Assembly (NCBI GenBank): GCA_019120395.1 | Contig: DWVD01000027.1 | Coordinates: 1-64,000 of the forward strand | DNA from: Candidatus Gemmiger faecigallinarum | Lineage (GTDB): Bacteria; Bacillota; Clostridia; Oscillospirales; Ruminococcaceae | Direction: 5' to 3' | Length of the DNA: 64,000 bases | Shown here: positions 1 to 7,971 of the stretch, piece after piece | Position numbering within the stretch: position 1 is the first letter of the stretch | How the letters are laid out: the number at the start of each line of letters is the position of its first letter | The notes under the pieces: model-generated | Databases searched by the model: none | Told to the model about the DNA's origin: nothing | The model's input: only the letters and a program-made list of their open reading frames with translations | Translations under genes and position numbers: made by a program

Positions 1-37
1 CGTCGGCGGCGGGGGCACCGGCAAACTGTGCGGACAT
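1..37 (-). CDS. sigF: RNA polymerase sigma-F factor, N-terminal fragment
   Basis: Only the first 12 codons lie inside the window, beginning MSAQFAGAPAAD. The ATG at 35-37 is preceded by a good ribosome-binding site (GGGAGGAAAC read on the minus strand). The sequence alone does not identify the protein. The call rests on synteny: the gene follows spoIIAB and spoIIAA in the same direction, the conserved spoIIAA-spoIIAB-sigF order of endospore formers. SigF would be the first forespore-specific sigma factor, held inactive by SpoIIAB. Confidence 0.6.
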   Translation of the reverse strand, partial: MSAQFAGAPAAD

Positions 38-128
38 GGCAGTTTCCTCCCTGTAATGGCAGGCCTGTCCCGTACGCAGGGCAGGGCCGCGTTCGGCAGT
101 GCGGCGCACCGCCTATGTAAGAAAGGAA

Positions 129-584
129 TCAGCCGCGGGGGGCGGGCAAGGCCGGCTGGGCGTCCAGCCTCTTGGTCATGGTAACGCGCGTTCCGCGCCC
201 GGGCGCCGACGTGACGCACACCTTGTCCATAAAGCTCTGCATGACCGCAAAGCCCAGGCCGGCCCTTTCCTCCGGGTCGCCCGTGGTATAAAGCGGTTCC
301 ATGGCGCGGGCCACATCGGCAATACCCACCCCCTTGTCCGAGATCGTGATACGCACCACGCCGCCTTCGTACAAAGCCGCGCGCAGGGTGATCTGCCCGA
401 TGGACCCGGGGTAGGCATGGACGATGCAGTTGGTGACCGCCTCCGACACTGCCGTTTTGACGTCGGCCAGCTGGGGCACCGTAGGGTCGGCCTGCACAAG
501 AAAAGCCGCCAGCGCCGCGCGGGCGAAACCTTCGTTGACGCTGCGGCTGTAAAAGCTGATTTTTACCTGATTGAGCAGTTTCAT
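129..584 (-). CDS. spoIIAB: Anti-sigma F factor SpoIIAB (serine kinase)
   Basis: A 151-residue GHKL-type kinase, close to the usual ~146 residues. The N box (AVSEAVTNCIVHAYP), the G1 box (ISDKGVGI) and the G2 region (ERAGLGFAVMQSFMD) are all present. In the family, SpoIIAB binds and inhibits sigma F in the predivisional cell and phosphorylates SpoIIAA. It starts 12 bases after the spoIIAA stop and is followed by the presumed sigF start, so the three form one operon. A short Pro/Ala-rich tail follows the kinase core. Confidence 0.93.
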   Translation of the reverse strand: MKLLNQVKISFYSRSVNEGFARAALAAFLVQADPTVPQLADVKTAVSEAVTNCIVHAYPGSIGQITLRAALYEGGVVRITISDKGVGIADVARAMEPLYTTGDPEERAGLGFAVMQSFMDKVCVTSAPGRGTRVTMTKRLDAQPALPAPRG

Positions 585-596
585 GGCGCGCCCCCG

Positions 597-893
597 TCAA
601 ACATAATGGATTCTGGCCAGATCCAGCATTTTGCGGATCTGCGCCGGAGGATTCTGCACGGTCAGCCTGCCGCCCAGCGACGCAATGTATCGGCCACGCC
701 CCAGGATCAGCCCCACGCCCGAGGAATCCATAAAAGTAACGCCGCTGAAATCCAGCGCCAAAAGTTCGGGCATGTGGGCGTCCACCTGGGCGTCGATCTC
801 CTGCCGCAGGGACTGGGCCGCATGGTGGTCGATCTCGCCCGAAAGGTAGGCAGCCAGCGTACTGCCTGCCGGAATAAACCAGACTTTTGCCAT
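597..893 (-). CDS. spoIIAA: Anti-sigma F factor antagonist SpoIIAA
   Basis: A 98-residue STAS-domain protein. The phosphorylation motif DSSGVG places the acceptor serine at residue 58, the same position as in Bacillus subtilis SpoIIAA. Unphosphorylated SpoIIAA displaces sigma F from SpoIIAB and SpoIIE phosphatase reactivates it (family knowledge). The start MAKVWFIPAG is chosen because a GAGGTG ribosome-binding site lies about 10 bases upstream and the STAS fold begins immediately. The open frame continues far upstream but only with non-homologous residues. Confidence 0.93.
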   Translation of the reverse strand: MAKVWFIPAGSTLAAYLSGEIDHHAAQSLRQEIDAQVDAHMPELLALDFSGVTFMDSSGVGLILGRGRYIASLGGRLTVQNPPAQIRKMLDLARIHYV

Positions 894-963
894 AAAGTCG
901 GCTGCACCTCGATTCGTTACGGCGGGGGCAAAAACCGGGCAGCGCCCCGTGAGCCTGTCCAAA

Positions 964-1012
964 CAAAAACGCCCCGCACACTGGGTTTGATTCCAGTATA
1001 CGGGGCTTTTTG
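964..1012. terminator. Bidirectional rho-independent terminator
   Basis: A hairpin GCCCCG...CGGGGC (971-1006) contains an inner ACTGG/CCAGT stem and has runs of T on both strands. On the minus strand it follows folC (vanZ-folC operon) and precedes spoIIAA, so it insulates the two operons. Confidence 0.75.
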
Positions 1013-1222
1013 TGCGAAGCTTGTAACATTGGGGCACACGCGTCAAATTGGTCCGCAGGCAGCGGCAGCCGCGCGTTTGCGCCGGCCGGGGCAGGGACGG
1101 CACGACGCGCCGTTCCAGCAGCAGCGCAGGCCCCGCCCGCCGGATGGTACCGGCAAAAGGGGCCTGCGATATGTACATTTTGTATTATTTCATTTGTTTA
1201 TTACAATTTGGTTTTGAACTGG

Positions 1223-2515
1223 TCAGTTTTTTGCTTCCTCCAGCAGCAGAGGCCGGGCGTCGGCAGCCAGGAACAGGCTGCCGCAGACGACCACGCCGGG
1301 CAGGTTGTGGTCGTCCGCATAATCCACCGCCTTGCGGATGGCTTCGGGAACGGCGCCGCCTTCCTCGGCGTCAAAATGGAAGCGAGCCTTTTCCCACAGG
1401 TCTTTTGCCGGCAGGGCGCGGAGCGTGGCCGGCGCCGTGGTGAACACCTTGTCAAAGCAGGGCTCCAATTTGGCAAGGAACCCGTCCACGTCCTTGTCTG
1501 CCGCCATGCCAATGACGCCCACCAGATTTCCCTCGTAGCCGGCGTCGGCCAGCGTCTGGGCCAGCCCGGCCGCGCCGTCCGGGTTGTGGCAGCCGTCCAG
1601 AAGCAGCAGCGGATGGCGGCGCAGCACTTCCAGCCTGGCGGGCAGCCGGGCTTCCCGCAGGCCGTCCAAAATCGCCTCGTCGGGAATATCAAAGCCGTGC
1701 TCCCGCCACAGGGTCAAAGCGATCTCCACCGCCATAGCGGCATGGTAACCCTGATGCCGCCCGGGCAGCCGGAGCATGACTTCGTAACCGCCGTAGTCGA
1801 TATAATTTTCCAGCGGGCGGCACTTGCGGCGGATCAGATCGTCGTTTTCCGGCGTGACGATGGAGGCGTGACAGTTGGCCGCCGCCGTCAGGATGGGGCC
1901 CATCGCCTCGGCAGGCTGGTCGGGATAGCAAACAACGGTGCAACCTTCCTTGATGATCCCCGCTTTCTCGGTTGCGATGTCCACCAGGTTGTCGCCCAAA
2001 AATTCCATGTGATCCATTCCGATGCGGGTAATGGCCGCTACCAGCGTGTGCGGCACGATGTTGGTGGCATCGTACATGCCGCCCATCCCCGTCTCCAGCA
2101 CCACAATGTCGCACTGCTGCCGGGCAAACCAGAGCAGCGCCACCGCGGTGACGGCCTCGAACTCGCGGGGGCTTTCGCCTCCGGCAAAGGTCACGGCGTC
2201 AATGGCGTCCAGCACCTGCTCGGTCAGCTCGCCCAGCGTCTCGGGCGGGATCATCTGCCCGTCGATCTGGAACCTCTCGCGGAAATCCGTCACATAGGGA
2301 CTGATGGTCAGGCCGGTCTTGTAGCCGGCCCGGGTCAAAATGGATGCGGTCATCACGGCAAGGGTGCCCTTGCCGTTGGTTCCGGCGATCTGTACGCATT
2401 TCAGTTCTTTTTCCGGGTTACCCAACGCGTTCATCAGCGCGCGCATCCGGTCCAGCGTTCCACGGCCGCCGTGGGGCAGCGCATGCAGCGCGTCAACAGC
2501 CTGTTGCGGTGTCAT
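1223..2515 (-). CDS. folC: Bifunctional folylpolyglutamate synthase/dihydrofolate synthase
   Basis: A 430-residue Mur-ligase-family enzyme that adds glutamate to (dihydro)folates using ATP in the cytoplasm. The signature GTNGKGT nucleotide-binding loop is at residues 45-51. A central Mur-ligase domain (ETGMGGMYDATN) and a C-terminal glutamate-ligase domain (LDGCHNPDG) follow. Length matches the family. It overlaps the upstream VanZ-like gene by four bases (ATGA), so the two are translationally coupled. An AT-rich patch lies between its stop and the 964-1012 terminator. Confidence 0.95.
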   Translation of the reverse strand: MTPQQAVDALHALPHGGRGTLDRMRALMNALGNPEKELKCVQIAGTNGKGTLAVMTASILTRAGYKTGLTISPYVTDFRERFQIDGQMIPPETLGELTEQVLDAIDAVTFAGGESPREFEAVTAVALLWFARQQCDIVVLETGMGGMYDATNIVPHTLVAAITRIGMDHMEFLGDNLVDIATEKAGIIKEGCTVVCYPDQPAEAMGPILTAAANCHASIVTPENDDLIRRKCRPLENYIDYGGYEVMLRLPGRHQGYHAAMAVEIALTLWREHGFDIPDEAILDGLREARLPARLEVLRRHPLLLLDGCHNPDGAAGLAQTLADAGYEGNLVGVIGMAADKDVDGFLAKLEPCFDKVFTTAPATLRALPAKDLWEKARFHFDAEEGGAVPEAIRKAVDYADDHNLPGVVVCGSLFLAADARPLLLEEAKN

Positions 2516-3360
2516 AGGTTTCCCTCCCCCTGGTCGTTGTCACAGCTCCCGGCCGGGGCACTGTAACCGGGCCCCGCATAGGGCGAGCCGCCGGCAAAGT
2601 AGCCGCTGGGAGCGGTACGGTGAATATGGGTCAATCCGGCTGCCCGGCCGGGCAGATCGCCGTCCGGCACGCCAGCGCTGTCCCGCGCAGGGGCGGACGG
2701 CCGGCGCATGTCCCCGGCGTCGCGGTATGCCCGGGCGTCTTCGGTCCCGGCATAGTCCCGCACGGAGCGGATCTCCGCCCCGTCAGGGCCGTCGTCAAAA
2801 TCCTCCTGCCGGGAACGGCGGGCGGCTTTTTGGCTGCGGCGCAGCGCGTCGCGCTCCTCGCGCAGGCGGCGGTTCTCTTTTTTGATGGAATAAAACGACG
2901 TGATCGCGCGGACGATCAGCAAAAGCACCAGCGAAACGCACATGCCCGCCACAACGCCCGCAAAGTCGATCCACACATCGCTGACCTGGGACGACCGCTC
3001 CGCCACGTACAGCTGGATGGTCTCGTCCGCCACAGCGGTCAGCAATCCGCCCAGCAGCGGCCAGCTGATATGCCGCACAAACCGCCTGGTATAGACCCGC
3101 AGGCACAGCGTAAGCAGCAGACCTTCCAGGCAATACTCGGCAAAGTGGGCCAGCTTGCGGACCGTGTGTTCCGACACAGGCCCCAGCCCGATGCGGTCAA
3201 GCGCCGCGTTCATGTACCGCATAACAGCCTGGCTGCGCAGCGAGGACACGGCCCCGGCTTCCAGCGAATTACCGAAAATGTAAACGATACAGGCCCCCAC
3301 GGCAATGGTAAAAAACACCCGGAACACAATCACCCAGGGGCTGATTTTCTCTTTGTCCAT
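2512..3360 (-). CDS. VanZ-like family membrane protein
   Basis: 282 residues. A first membrane segment at about 9-27 is followed by the VanZ pattern (HTVRKLAHFAEYCLEGLLL, then ADETIQLY and DVWIDFAGVVAG) and three more hydrophobic helices. VanZ-like proteins can give low-level teicoplanin resistance, but most chromosomal copies have no known role. The last ~110 residues are charged and probably disordered, beginning with an Arg/Glu-rich segment (ENRRLREERDALRR) that could form a coiled coil. First gene of the vanZ-folC operon. Confidence 0.85.
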   Translation of the reverse strand: MDKEKISPWVIVFRVFFTIAVGACIVYIFGNSLEAGAVSSLRSQAVMRYMNAALDRIGLGPVSEHTVRKLAHFAEYCLEGLLLTLCLRVYTRRFVRHISWPLLGGLLTAVADETIQLYVAERSSQVSDVWIDFAGVVAGMCVSLVLLLIVRAITSFYSIKKENRRLREERDALRRSQKAARRSRQEDFDDGPDGAEIRSVRDYAGTEDARAYRDAGDMRRPSAPARDSAGVPDGDLPGRAAGLTHIHRTAPSGYFAGGSPYAGPGYSAPAGSCDNDQGEGNL

Positions 3361-3488
3361 AAGTCACTTGCTTTCCCTTCTGCGCGGCCTTCCGCCGCGC
3401 GTCTCCCCTCCCCAACACAGCGGGCGCAGCGCTGCGCCCGGCTGACTGCAGCGCCGCCATGCCGGCAGGCCGGCCGCGCTGTACCGAC

Positions 3489-3517
3489 ATTATAGCATCG
3501 GGTTCCCGTTTCGGCAA
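3489..3517 (-). promoter_or_regulatory. Sigma-A promoter of vanZ-folC
   Basis: TTGCCG (3517-3512) and a perfect TATAAT (3494-3489) are separated by 17 bases on the minus strand. The ~125-base leader down to the ATG at 3360 contains a GC palindrome at 3420-3439 (GGGCGCAGCGCTGCGCCC). Confidence 0.8.
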
Positions 3518-3551
3518 GACGAAACCGCCGCGGCCGGGCGGCGCTCCCCGC

Positions 3552-4568
3552 TCAGCGGTCCGCCGCCGGGATGTGGCTCTCGGCGGGGAAGGTCAGCGTC
3601 AGGGCGGTGCCGCGGCCGGGGGCGCTCTCGGCGGCGATGCCCATGTTCATCTGGCTGCACAGCCGCCGGCACAGGTACAGCCCGATGCCGGTGGCCCTGG
3701 GGTACAGCCGGCCGTTGTGCCCGGTAAAGCCCTTGTCGAACACCCGCGCCAGGTCGGAGGGCGGGATGCCGATGCCGTTGTCGGCAATGGTCAGGGTGAC
3801 GGCGTTCTCCCGCCGCGCGCCGGTAAAGCGCAGTTCCAGCGGGCTGCTGCGGTATTTGACCGCGTTGGACAGGATCTGCCCCAGCACAAAGCCGCAGCTT
3901 TTTGCGTCGGCGGTCACCGGCAGGTCCAGGTTTTCCAGCACAGGACGGCCGCCGGCCTGGATCAGCGGCCGGGACCAGCGTTTCAGCGCGTCGGCCACCA
4001 AGGCACGCAGGGTGGTGCGCTCCACCCGGAAGTCCTTCTCGGCGTCGCCGCTGCGGGCGTAGTACAATACCTGCTCCACCAGCAGCTCAATGCGGCGCAG
4101 CTCGTCGTCCATGCGCAGCACGGCGGGGGCCTTGTCGTTCTCGGCAATCAGCCGCGCCGAGGTGATGGGCGTCTTGATCTCGTGCACCCAGCCGTCCAGA
4201 TATTCGCGGTAGTCCAGCGCCCGGCGCTCGGCTTCGGCCAGGCGGTCGTTCTGGTACTTGTTGCAGCGGCGCAGCACCCCGCACAAAAGCCGCCCGTCCA
4301 GAAAGTCCGGCTCGTCGGCGATCTCGCCCAGCAGCGTTTTCTGGTCCAGCGCGTCCAGCCGGGCCAGCAGCCGGCCGTACCAGGCCCGCCGCCGGGCGTA
4401 GTCCCAGCCCAGCGCCGCAGCCGCGGCCAGCGCCACGATGCCCGCCGCAAAGCCGATGAACACCCCCGGCGTGCCGATCAGCCACAGCAGCCCCGCCAGC
4501 AGCAGCTCGGCCGCGGCCAGGCAGCCGACCGCCGCGATGTGGTCGGCCAGATAGTCCCGCAGCCTCAT
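3552..4568 (-). CDS. Sensor histidine kinase, BceS-like
   Basis: 338 residues with two closely spaced N-terminal transmembrane helices (about 12-35 and 36-52) and almost no extracellular loop, the layout of intramembrane-sensing kinases. The H box is WVHEIKTPIT; the N box (ILSNAVKY) and G boxes (DNGIGI, GIGLYLC) are intact. It overlaps the response regulator by four bases. BceS-type kinases usually sense antimicrobial peptides with an ABC transporter, but no transporter gene is adjacent, so the stimulus is unknown. Confidence 0.88.
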   Translation of the reverse strand: MRLRDYLADHIAAVGCLAAAELLLAGLLWLIGTPGVFIGFAAGIVALAAAAALGWDYARRRAWYGRLLARLDALDQKTLLGEIADEPDFLDGRLLCGVLRRCNKYQNDRLAEAERRALDYREYLDGWVHEIKTPITSARLIAENDKAPAVLRMDDELRRIELLVEQVLYYARSGDAEKDFRVERTTLRALVADALKRWSRPLIQAGGRPVLENLDLPVTADAKSCGFVLGQILSNAVKYRSSPLELRFTGARRENAVTLTIADNGIGIPPSDLARVFDKGFTGHNGRLYPRATGIGLYLCRRLCSQMNMGIAAESAPGRGTALTLTFPAESHIPAADR

Positions 4569-5230
4569 ACCTGATACCCCATGCCCCGGCGGGTCTTGAG
4601 ATAGTCCGGCAGGCCGATCTCGGCCAGCTTGCGGCGCAGCCGGGCAATGTTCACGTTCAGCGTGTTCTCGTCAATAAAAGCCTCGCTCTGCCACAGCTCG
4701 TCGATCAGCACCTCCCGCGGCAGGATCTGCCCCTTGTTCTGCATCAGCAGCCGCAGGATGCCAAACTCGTTTTTGGTCAGCTGCTGCGTTTTGCCGCCGC
4801 AGCGCATCTCGGCCCTGGCCAGGTCCAGCACCAGGCCGCCATGCTCCAGCACCGCGGGGGCAGCGGGCGCAGCGCCGGCGCGGGCCAGCAGCCGCTGGAT
4901 GCGCGCCAGAAGCACCTGGGGGTTGTAGGGCTTGGCCACAAAGTCATCGGCGCCCAGGTTCAGGCTCATCAGCTCGTCAAAATCGGTGCTGCGGCTGGTC
5001 AAAACCAGGATGGGCACATCCGACTGCCGCCGGATCTGCCGGCAGACCTGGAAGCCGTCCTGCACCGGCAGGTTGATGTCCAAAAGCACCAGCCCCGCAC
5101 CGGAGGCCAGCGCCTGGTCGGCAATGCGGGCAAAGTCGTCGCCCGCCTCGCAGTCATAGCCGTATTTCTGCAAAAGGCGGGCCAGCTCGGTGCGGATGGC
5201 CGGGTCGTCCTCGATAAGAAAGATCTTCAC
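4565..5230 (-). CDS. OmpR-family response regulator, BceR-like
   Basis: 221 residues. The receiver domain has the acidic pocket (EDD), phosphoacceptor Asp (VLLDINLP), Thr/Ser switch (VLTSRS) and Lys (AKPYNP). A C-terminal winged helix ends in KTRRGMGYQV. It is cotranscribed with the kinase at 3552. Its promoter (5488-5517) lies about 260 bases upstream, so the mRNA leader runs through the structured repeat at 5264-5457. Confidence 0.92.
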   Translation of the reverse strand: MKIFLIEDDPAIRTELARLLQKYGYDCEAGDDFARIADQALASGAGLVLLDINLPVQDGFQVCRQIRRQSDVPILVLTSRSTDFDELMSLNLGADDFVAKPYNPQVLLARIQRLLARAGAAPAAPAVLEHGGLVLDLARAEMRCGGKTQQLTKNEFGILRLLMQNKGQILPREVLIDELWQSEAFIDENTLNVNIARLRRKLAEIGLPDYLKTRRGMGYQV

Positions 5231-5263
5231 GGTGGGGCGCTCTCCCTTCTAGCCGGGTGCAGA

Positions 5264-5457
5264 AAGCGGAGTAAGCATAAGGAAGCTTTGGTTTTGCTGC
5301 TCGCGCAGCAAAACTGCGAAGCACCGGAAAATCGCAAAAACGGGTTGGTGGCAAGGCGCCGGAACGCCGGCGTCCTTTGTGGACGCCAAGCGACGGCAAC
5401 GCAGCCAACGGCCTGTTTTTGATAGATTTTGCGGCAATGCTTCCTTGTGCGCACTCT
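5264..5457 (+). repeat. Dispersed palindromic repeat, copy A
   Basis: Shares its left part (GCGGAGnAAGC, a TTTG...GCGnGCAGCAAAAC-like hairpin, then GAAAATCGCAAAAA) and right part (GCCAACGGCCTGTT, GATTTTGCGGCAA, TTCCTTGTGC) with 62841-62986, in the same orientation. In this copy about 65 bases carrying its own GGCGTCC/GGACGCC hairpin (around 5368-5389) replace the left arm of the central GGCCGTTGGC palindrome. It forms most of the 5' leader of the response regulator gene at 4565. Confidence 0.65.
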
Positions 5458-5487
5458 GCAAAAGGCCGCCCGGCCTGTGCTGCTTTT

Positions 5488-5517
5488 ACGATAGCACAAA
5501 CCGGGCGGCGGTGTAAA
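5488..5517 (-). promoter_or_regulatory. Promoter of the Bce-like two-component operon
   Basis: TTTACA (5517-5512), 18-base spacer, TATCGT (5493-5488) with a TG extension (TGCTATCGT). It points at the response regulator starting at 5230, giving a leader of roughly 250 bases. Confidence 0.5.
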
Positions 5518-5580
5518 GCGGAGGAGGCGCAAGGGAACTTTGGTCTTGCCGCGCAGGCGGCAAAAACGCGGGGGAACGCT
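5517..5580 (+). repeat. Dispersed palindromic repeat, partial copy C
   Basis: A truncated relative of copies A and B: GCGGAGGAGGCGCAAGGGAA, then TTTGGTCTTGCCGCGC and AGGCGGCAAAAACGCG. It contains only the left hairpin (TTGCCGC/GCGGCAA). It lies between the ptsG stop and the upstream promoter of the next operon, overlapping that -35. Confidence 0.5.
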
Positions 5581-5599
5581 AAGGCACCGGGCGCGGCGG

Positions 5600-7741
5600 T
5601 CACTCCACCCGCAGCAGGTCCTGGCCGGGGGCGACGGCGCCGCTGGCCAGCGGCCGGACCGCGGCGTAGTCGTCGGTGTTGCAGACGATCAGCGGCGTGG
5701 TGCACAGGTAGCCGGCGGCCCGGATGGCGTCCAGGTCAAAGCTGATCAGCAGGTCGCCTTTTTTCACCTTCTGCCCCTCTTTGACATGGGCGGTGAAATA
5801 CTGCCCGTTCAGCTTGACGGTGTCGATGCCGATGTGCAGCAGCAGCTCGGCGCCGGTGCCGGTCACCAGGCCGATGGCGTGCCGGGTGTCGAACAGATTG
5901 TCCACCACCGCGTCCGCCGGGGCGTACAGCTTGCCCTCGGAAGGCTCAATGGCGACGCCCTCGCCCAAAGCGCAGCTGGCAAAGGCCTCGTCCTGCACCT
6001 GGTCCATGGGCACCACGGTGCCGGCCAGGTGCGCGCCCAGCGTTTCGGGCTGCAGTTTGGGCGCAGGCGCGGCAGGCTTGGCCGCCGGGGCCGGGGCAGG
6101 GGCCGCCGCCGGGGCGGGCGCGGTGTCCAGCGCGTCGGCGGCCGGGGTCTCCATAAAGTCCACCAGGTTCGACTTGATGACCGCCACCTGCGGCCCGTAG
6201 ATGACCTGGATGCCGTTGCCCTTGTGGACCACGCCGGAAGCGCCGCTCTGTTTCAGCAGGCCGTCGCTGACCCTGGCCGGGTCCGCCACCGTGACGCGCA
6301 GGCGGGTGGCGCAGCAGTCCACGTCGGTGACGTTTGCCTTGCCGCCCAGCCCCCGCAGGATGACGGCCGAGACCGCATCCGTGCCGGAGGCGGACGCGCC
6401 GTCCGGGCCGACGCCGGTCTTTTCCTTGAAATCAGCGCGGTTGTAGAGCTTGGGCTCCTCGGTGTCGGCTTCGCGGCCGGGGGTCTTGAGGTCCATCTTG
6501 CGGATCATGACGGAGAAGGTGAAGTAATACAGCACAAAGTAGACGGCGCCCACCGCGACGATCCACAGCCAGTGGGTCTTGCCGTTGCCCTGCATGATGC
6601 CGAACAGCGTCAGGTCGATCAGGCCGCCGGAGAAGGTCATGCCCACGCAGACGTCCAAGATGTGCATGAGCATGTAGGCCAGGCCGGCGTAGACGCAGTG
6701 CACCGCATACATGACCGGCGCGATGAACAGGAAGGTGAATTCCAGCGGCTCGGTGATGCCGGTGAGCATGGAGGTCAGCGCGGCGGACAGCAGCAGGCCG
6801 GCCACCACCTTGCGCTTTTGGGGGCGGGCGGTGCGGTACATGGCCAGCGCCGCGCCGGGCAGGCCAAAGATCATAAAGACGAACTTGCCGGTCATAAAGC
6901 GGGTGGCGTCCACCGAGAACTCGGTGGTGGCGCGGGAGGCCAGCTCGGCAAAGAAGATGTTCTGCGCGCCCTGCACGGTCACGCCGTCAATGATGGCGGT
7001 GCCGCCCACAGCCGTCTGCCAGAACGGCATATAGAACACGTGGTGCAGGCCGAAGGGGATCAGTGCCCGCTCAATCAGGCCGTAGATGAAGGTGCCCGCA
7101 TAGCCGGAGCTGATGACCAGGTTGCCCAGCATGCCGATGCCGGTCTGCACCACCGGCCAGACATAGAACATGGCGATGCCCACCAGCAGGTAGACCGCCG
7201 TGCTGACGATGGGTACGAACCGGGTGCCGCCAAAGAAGGACAGCACCTGGGGCAGCTGGATCTTGTAGAACCGGTTGTGCAGCGCCGCCACGCCCAGGCC
7301 GACGATGATGCCGCCAAACACGCCCATCTGCAGCGTGGTGATGCCCAGCATCGAGGTGGTGGTGTTGGGGGCCATGGCCTCCACGCCGCCGGCCGCGTTG
7401 ATCATGGCGCTGATGGCGGTGTTCATGACCAGGTAGGCGATGGCGCCGGACAGGGCGGCCACCTCCTTCTCCTTTTTCGCCATGCCGATGGCAACGCCCA
7501 TGGCGAACAGCAGCGCCAGGTTGTTGAACACCGCGCTGCCGCACTGGTTCATGATGTCCAGGATGGTGTACAGCACGGTGCCCTGGTGGATCAGGCCGGT
7601 CAGGCCGTAGGTCTCCAGCATCGTCTCGTTGGTAAAGGAGCTGCCGATGCCCAGCAGCAGGCCCGCCACCGGCAGCAGCGCGATGGGCAGCATGAAGGAA
7701 CGTCCTACCCGCTGCAGCACGCCGAATACTTTGTCTTTCAT
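5600..7741 (-). CDS. ptsG: PTS glucose-type transporter subunit EIICBA
   Basis: 713 residues in the order EIIC (membrane, ~1-400), EIIB (~440-520, phosphocysteine in DVDCCATRLRVTV near residue 474), a Pro/Ala linker, and EIIA (~560-713, with HAIGL and the phosphohistidine motif HIGIDTVKL near 635). It imports and phosphorylates a hexose using PEP. The family covers glucose and N-acetylglucosamine, and specificity cannot be read here. The start MKDKVFG follows TAAGGAGGTATC. The leader at 7822-7931 and the adjacent antiterminator gene indicate control by antitermination. Confidence 0.9.
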   Translation of the reverse strand: MKDKVFGVLQRVGRSFMLPIALLPVAGLLLGIGSSFTNETMLETYGLTGLIHQGTVLYTILDIMNQCGSAVFNNLALLFAMGVAIGMAKKEKEVAALSGAIAYLVMNTAISAMINAAGGVEAMAPNTTTSMLGITTLQMGVFGGIIVGLGVAALHNRFYKIQLPQVLSFFGGTRFVPIVSTAVYLLVGIAMFYVWPVVQTGIGMLGNLVISSGYAGTFIYGLIERALIPFGLHHVFYMPFWQTAVGGTAIIDGVTVQGAQNIFFAELASRATTEFSVDATRFMTGKFVFMIFGLPGAALAMYRTARPQKRKVVAGLLLSAALTSMLTGITEPLEFTFLFIAPVMYAVHCVYAGLAYMLMHILDVCVGMTFSGGLIDLTLFGIMQGNGKTHWLWIVAVGAVYFVLYYFTFSVMIRKMDLKTPGREADTEEPKLYNRADFKEKTGVGPDGASASGTDAVSAVILRGLGGKANVTDVDCCATRLRVTVADPARVSDGLLKQSGASGVVHKGNGIQVIYGPQVAVIKSNLVDFMETPAADALDTAPAPAAAPAPAPAAKPAAPAPKLQPETLGAHLAGTVVPMDQVQDEAFASCALGEGVAIEPSEGKLYAPADAVVDNLFDTRHAIGLVTGTGAELLLHIGIDTVKLNGQYFTAHVKEGQKVKKGDLLISFDLDAIRAAGYLCTTPLIVCNTDDYAAVRPLASGAVAPGQDLLRVE

Positions 7742-7821
7742 TTCAAGATACCTCCTTATTTTGTGCAAACGACAAACGGACATTGGCGCGTTTTCTGTCA
7801 AAACGCAGGGATGCGGATGAA

Positions 7822-7931
7822 TAAAAAAGACCCATACTTCCCCGCCGGCGGGCGGATACGGCATACACCGCTGCTTCGTCGGCAGGAAAATACAGGTCTA
7901 GCCCACACAGCAAAGGGTGCAGTCACTATCC
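7822..7931 (-). promoter_or_regulatory. RAT-like antiterminator/terminator leader of ptsG
   Basis: On the minus strand a RAT-like element starts GGATAGTGACTG (7931) and ends GGGCTAGACC (7895). The final AGACC is also the first arm of a terminator whose other arm (CGGCGGGGAAG...GGGTCT) runs straight into TTTTTT at 7828-7823. Antiterminator and terminator are therefore mutually exclusive. The right half is identical to that in the glcT leader; the middle is longer. A TTGACA at 7954-7949 has only a weak -10 that would fall inside the RAT. Confidence 0.65.
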
Positions 7932-7971
7932 TTGGACATGATTCGGTTTGTCAATGGCCGGGCCGCCGGGG

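Noticed and set aside
971..1006. A tRNA T-arm-like CTGGGTTTGATTCCAG segment
   Set aside because: There is no D arm, anticodon arm or CCA-compatible acceptor around it. The outer GCCCCG/CGGGGC stem and flanking T runs make it a terminator.
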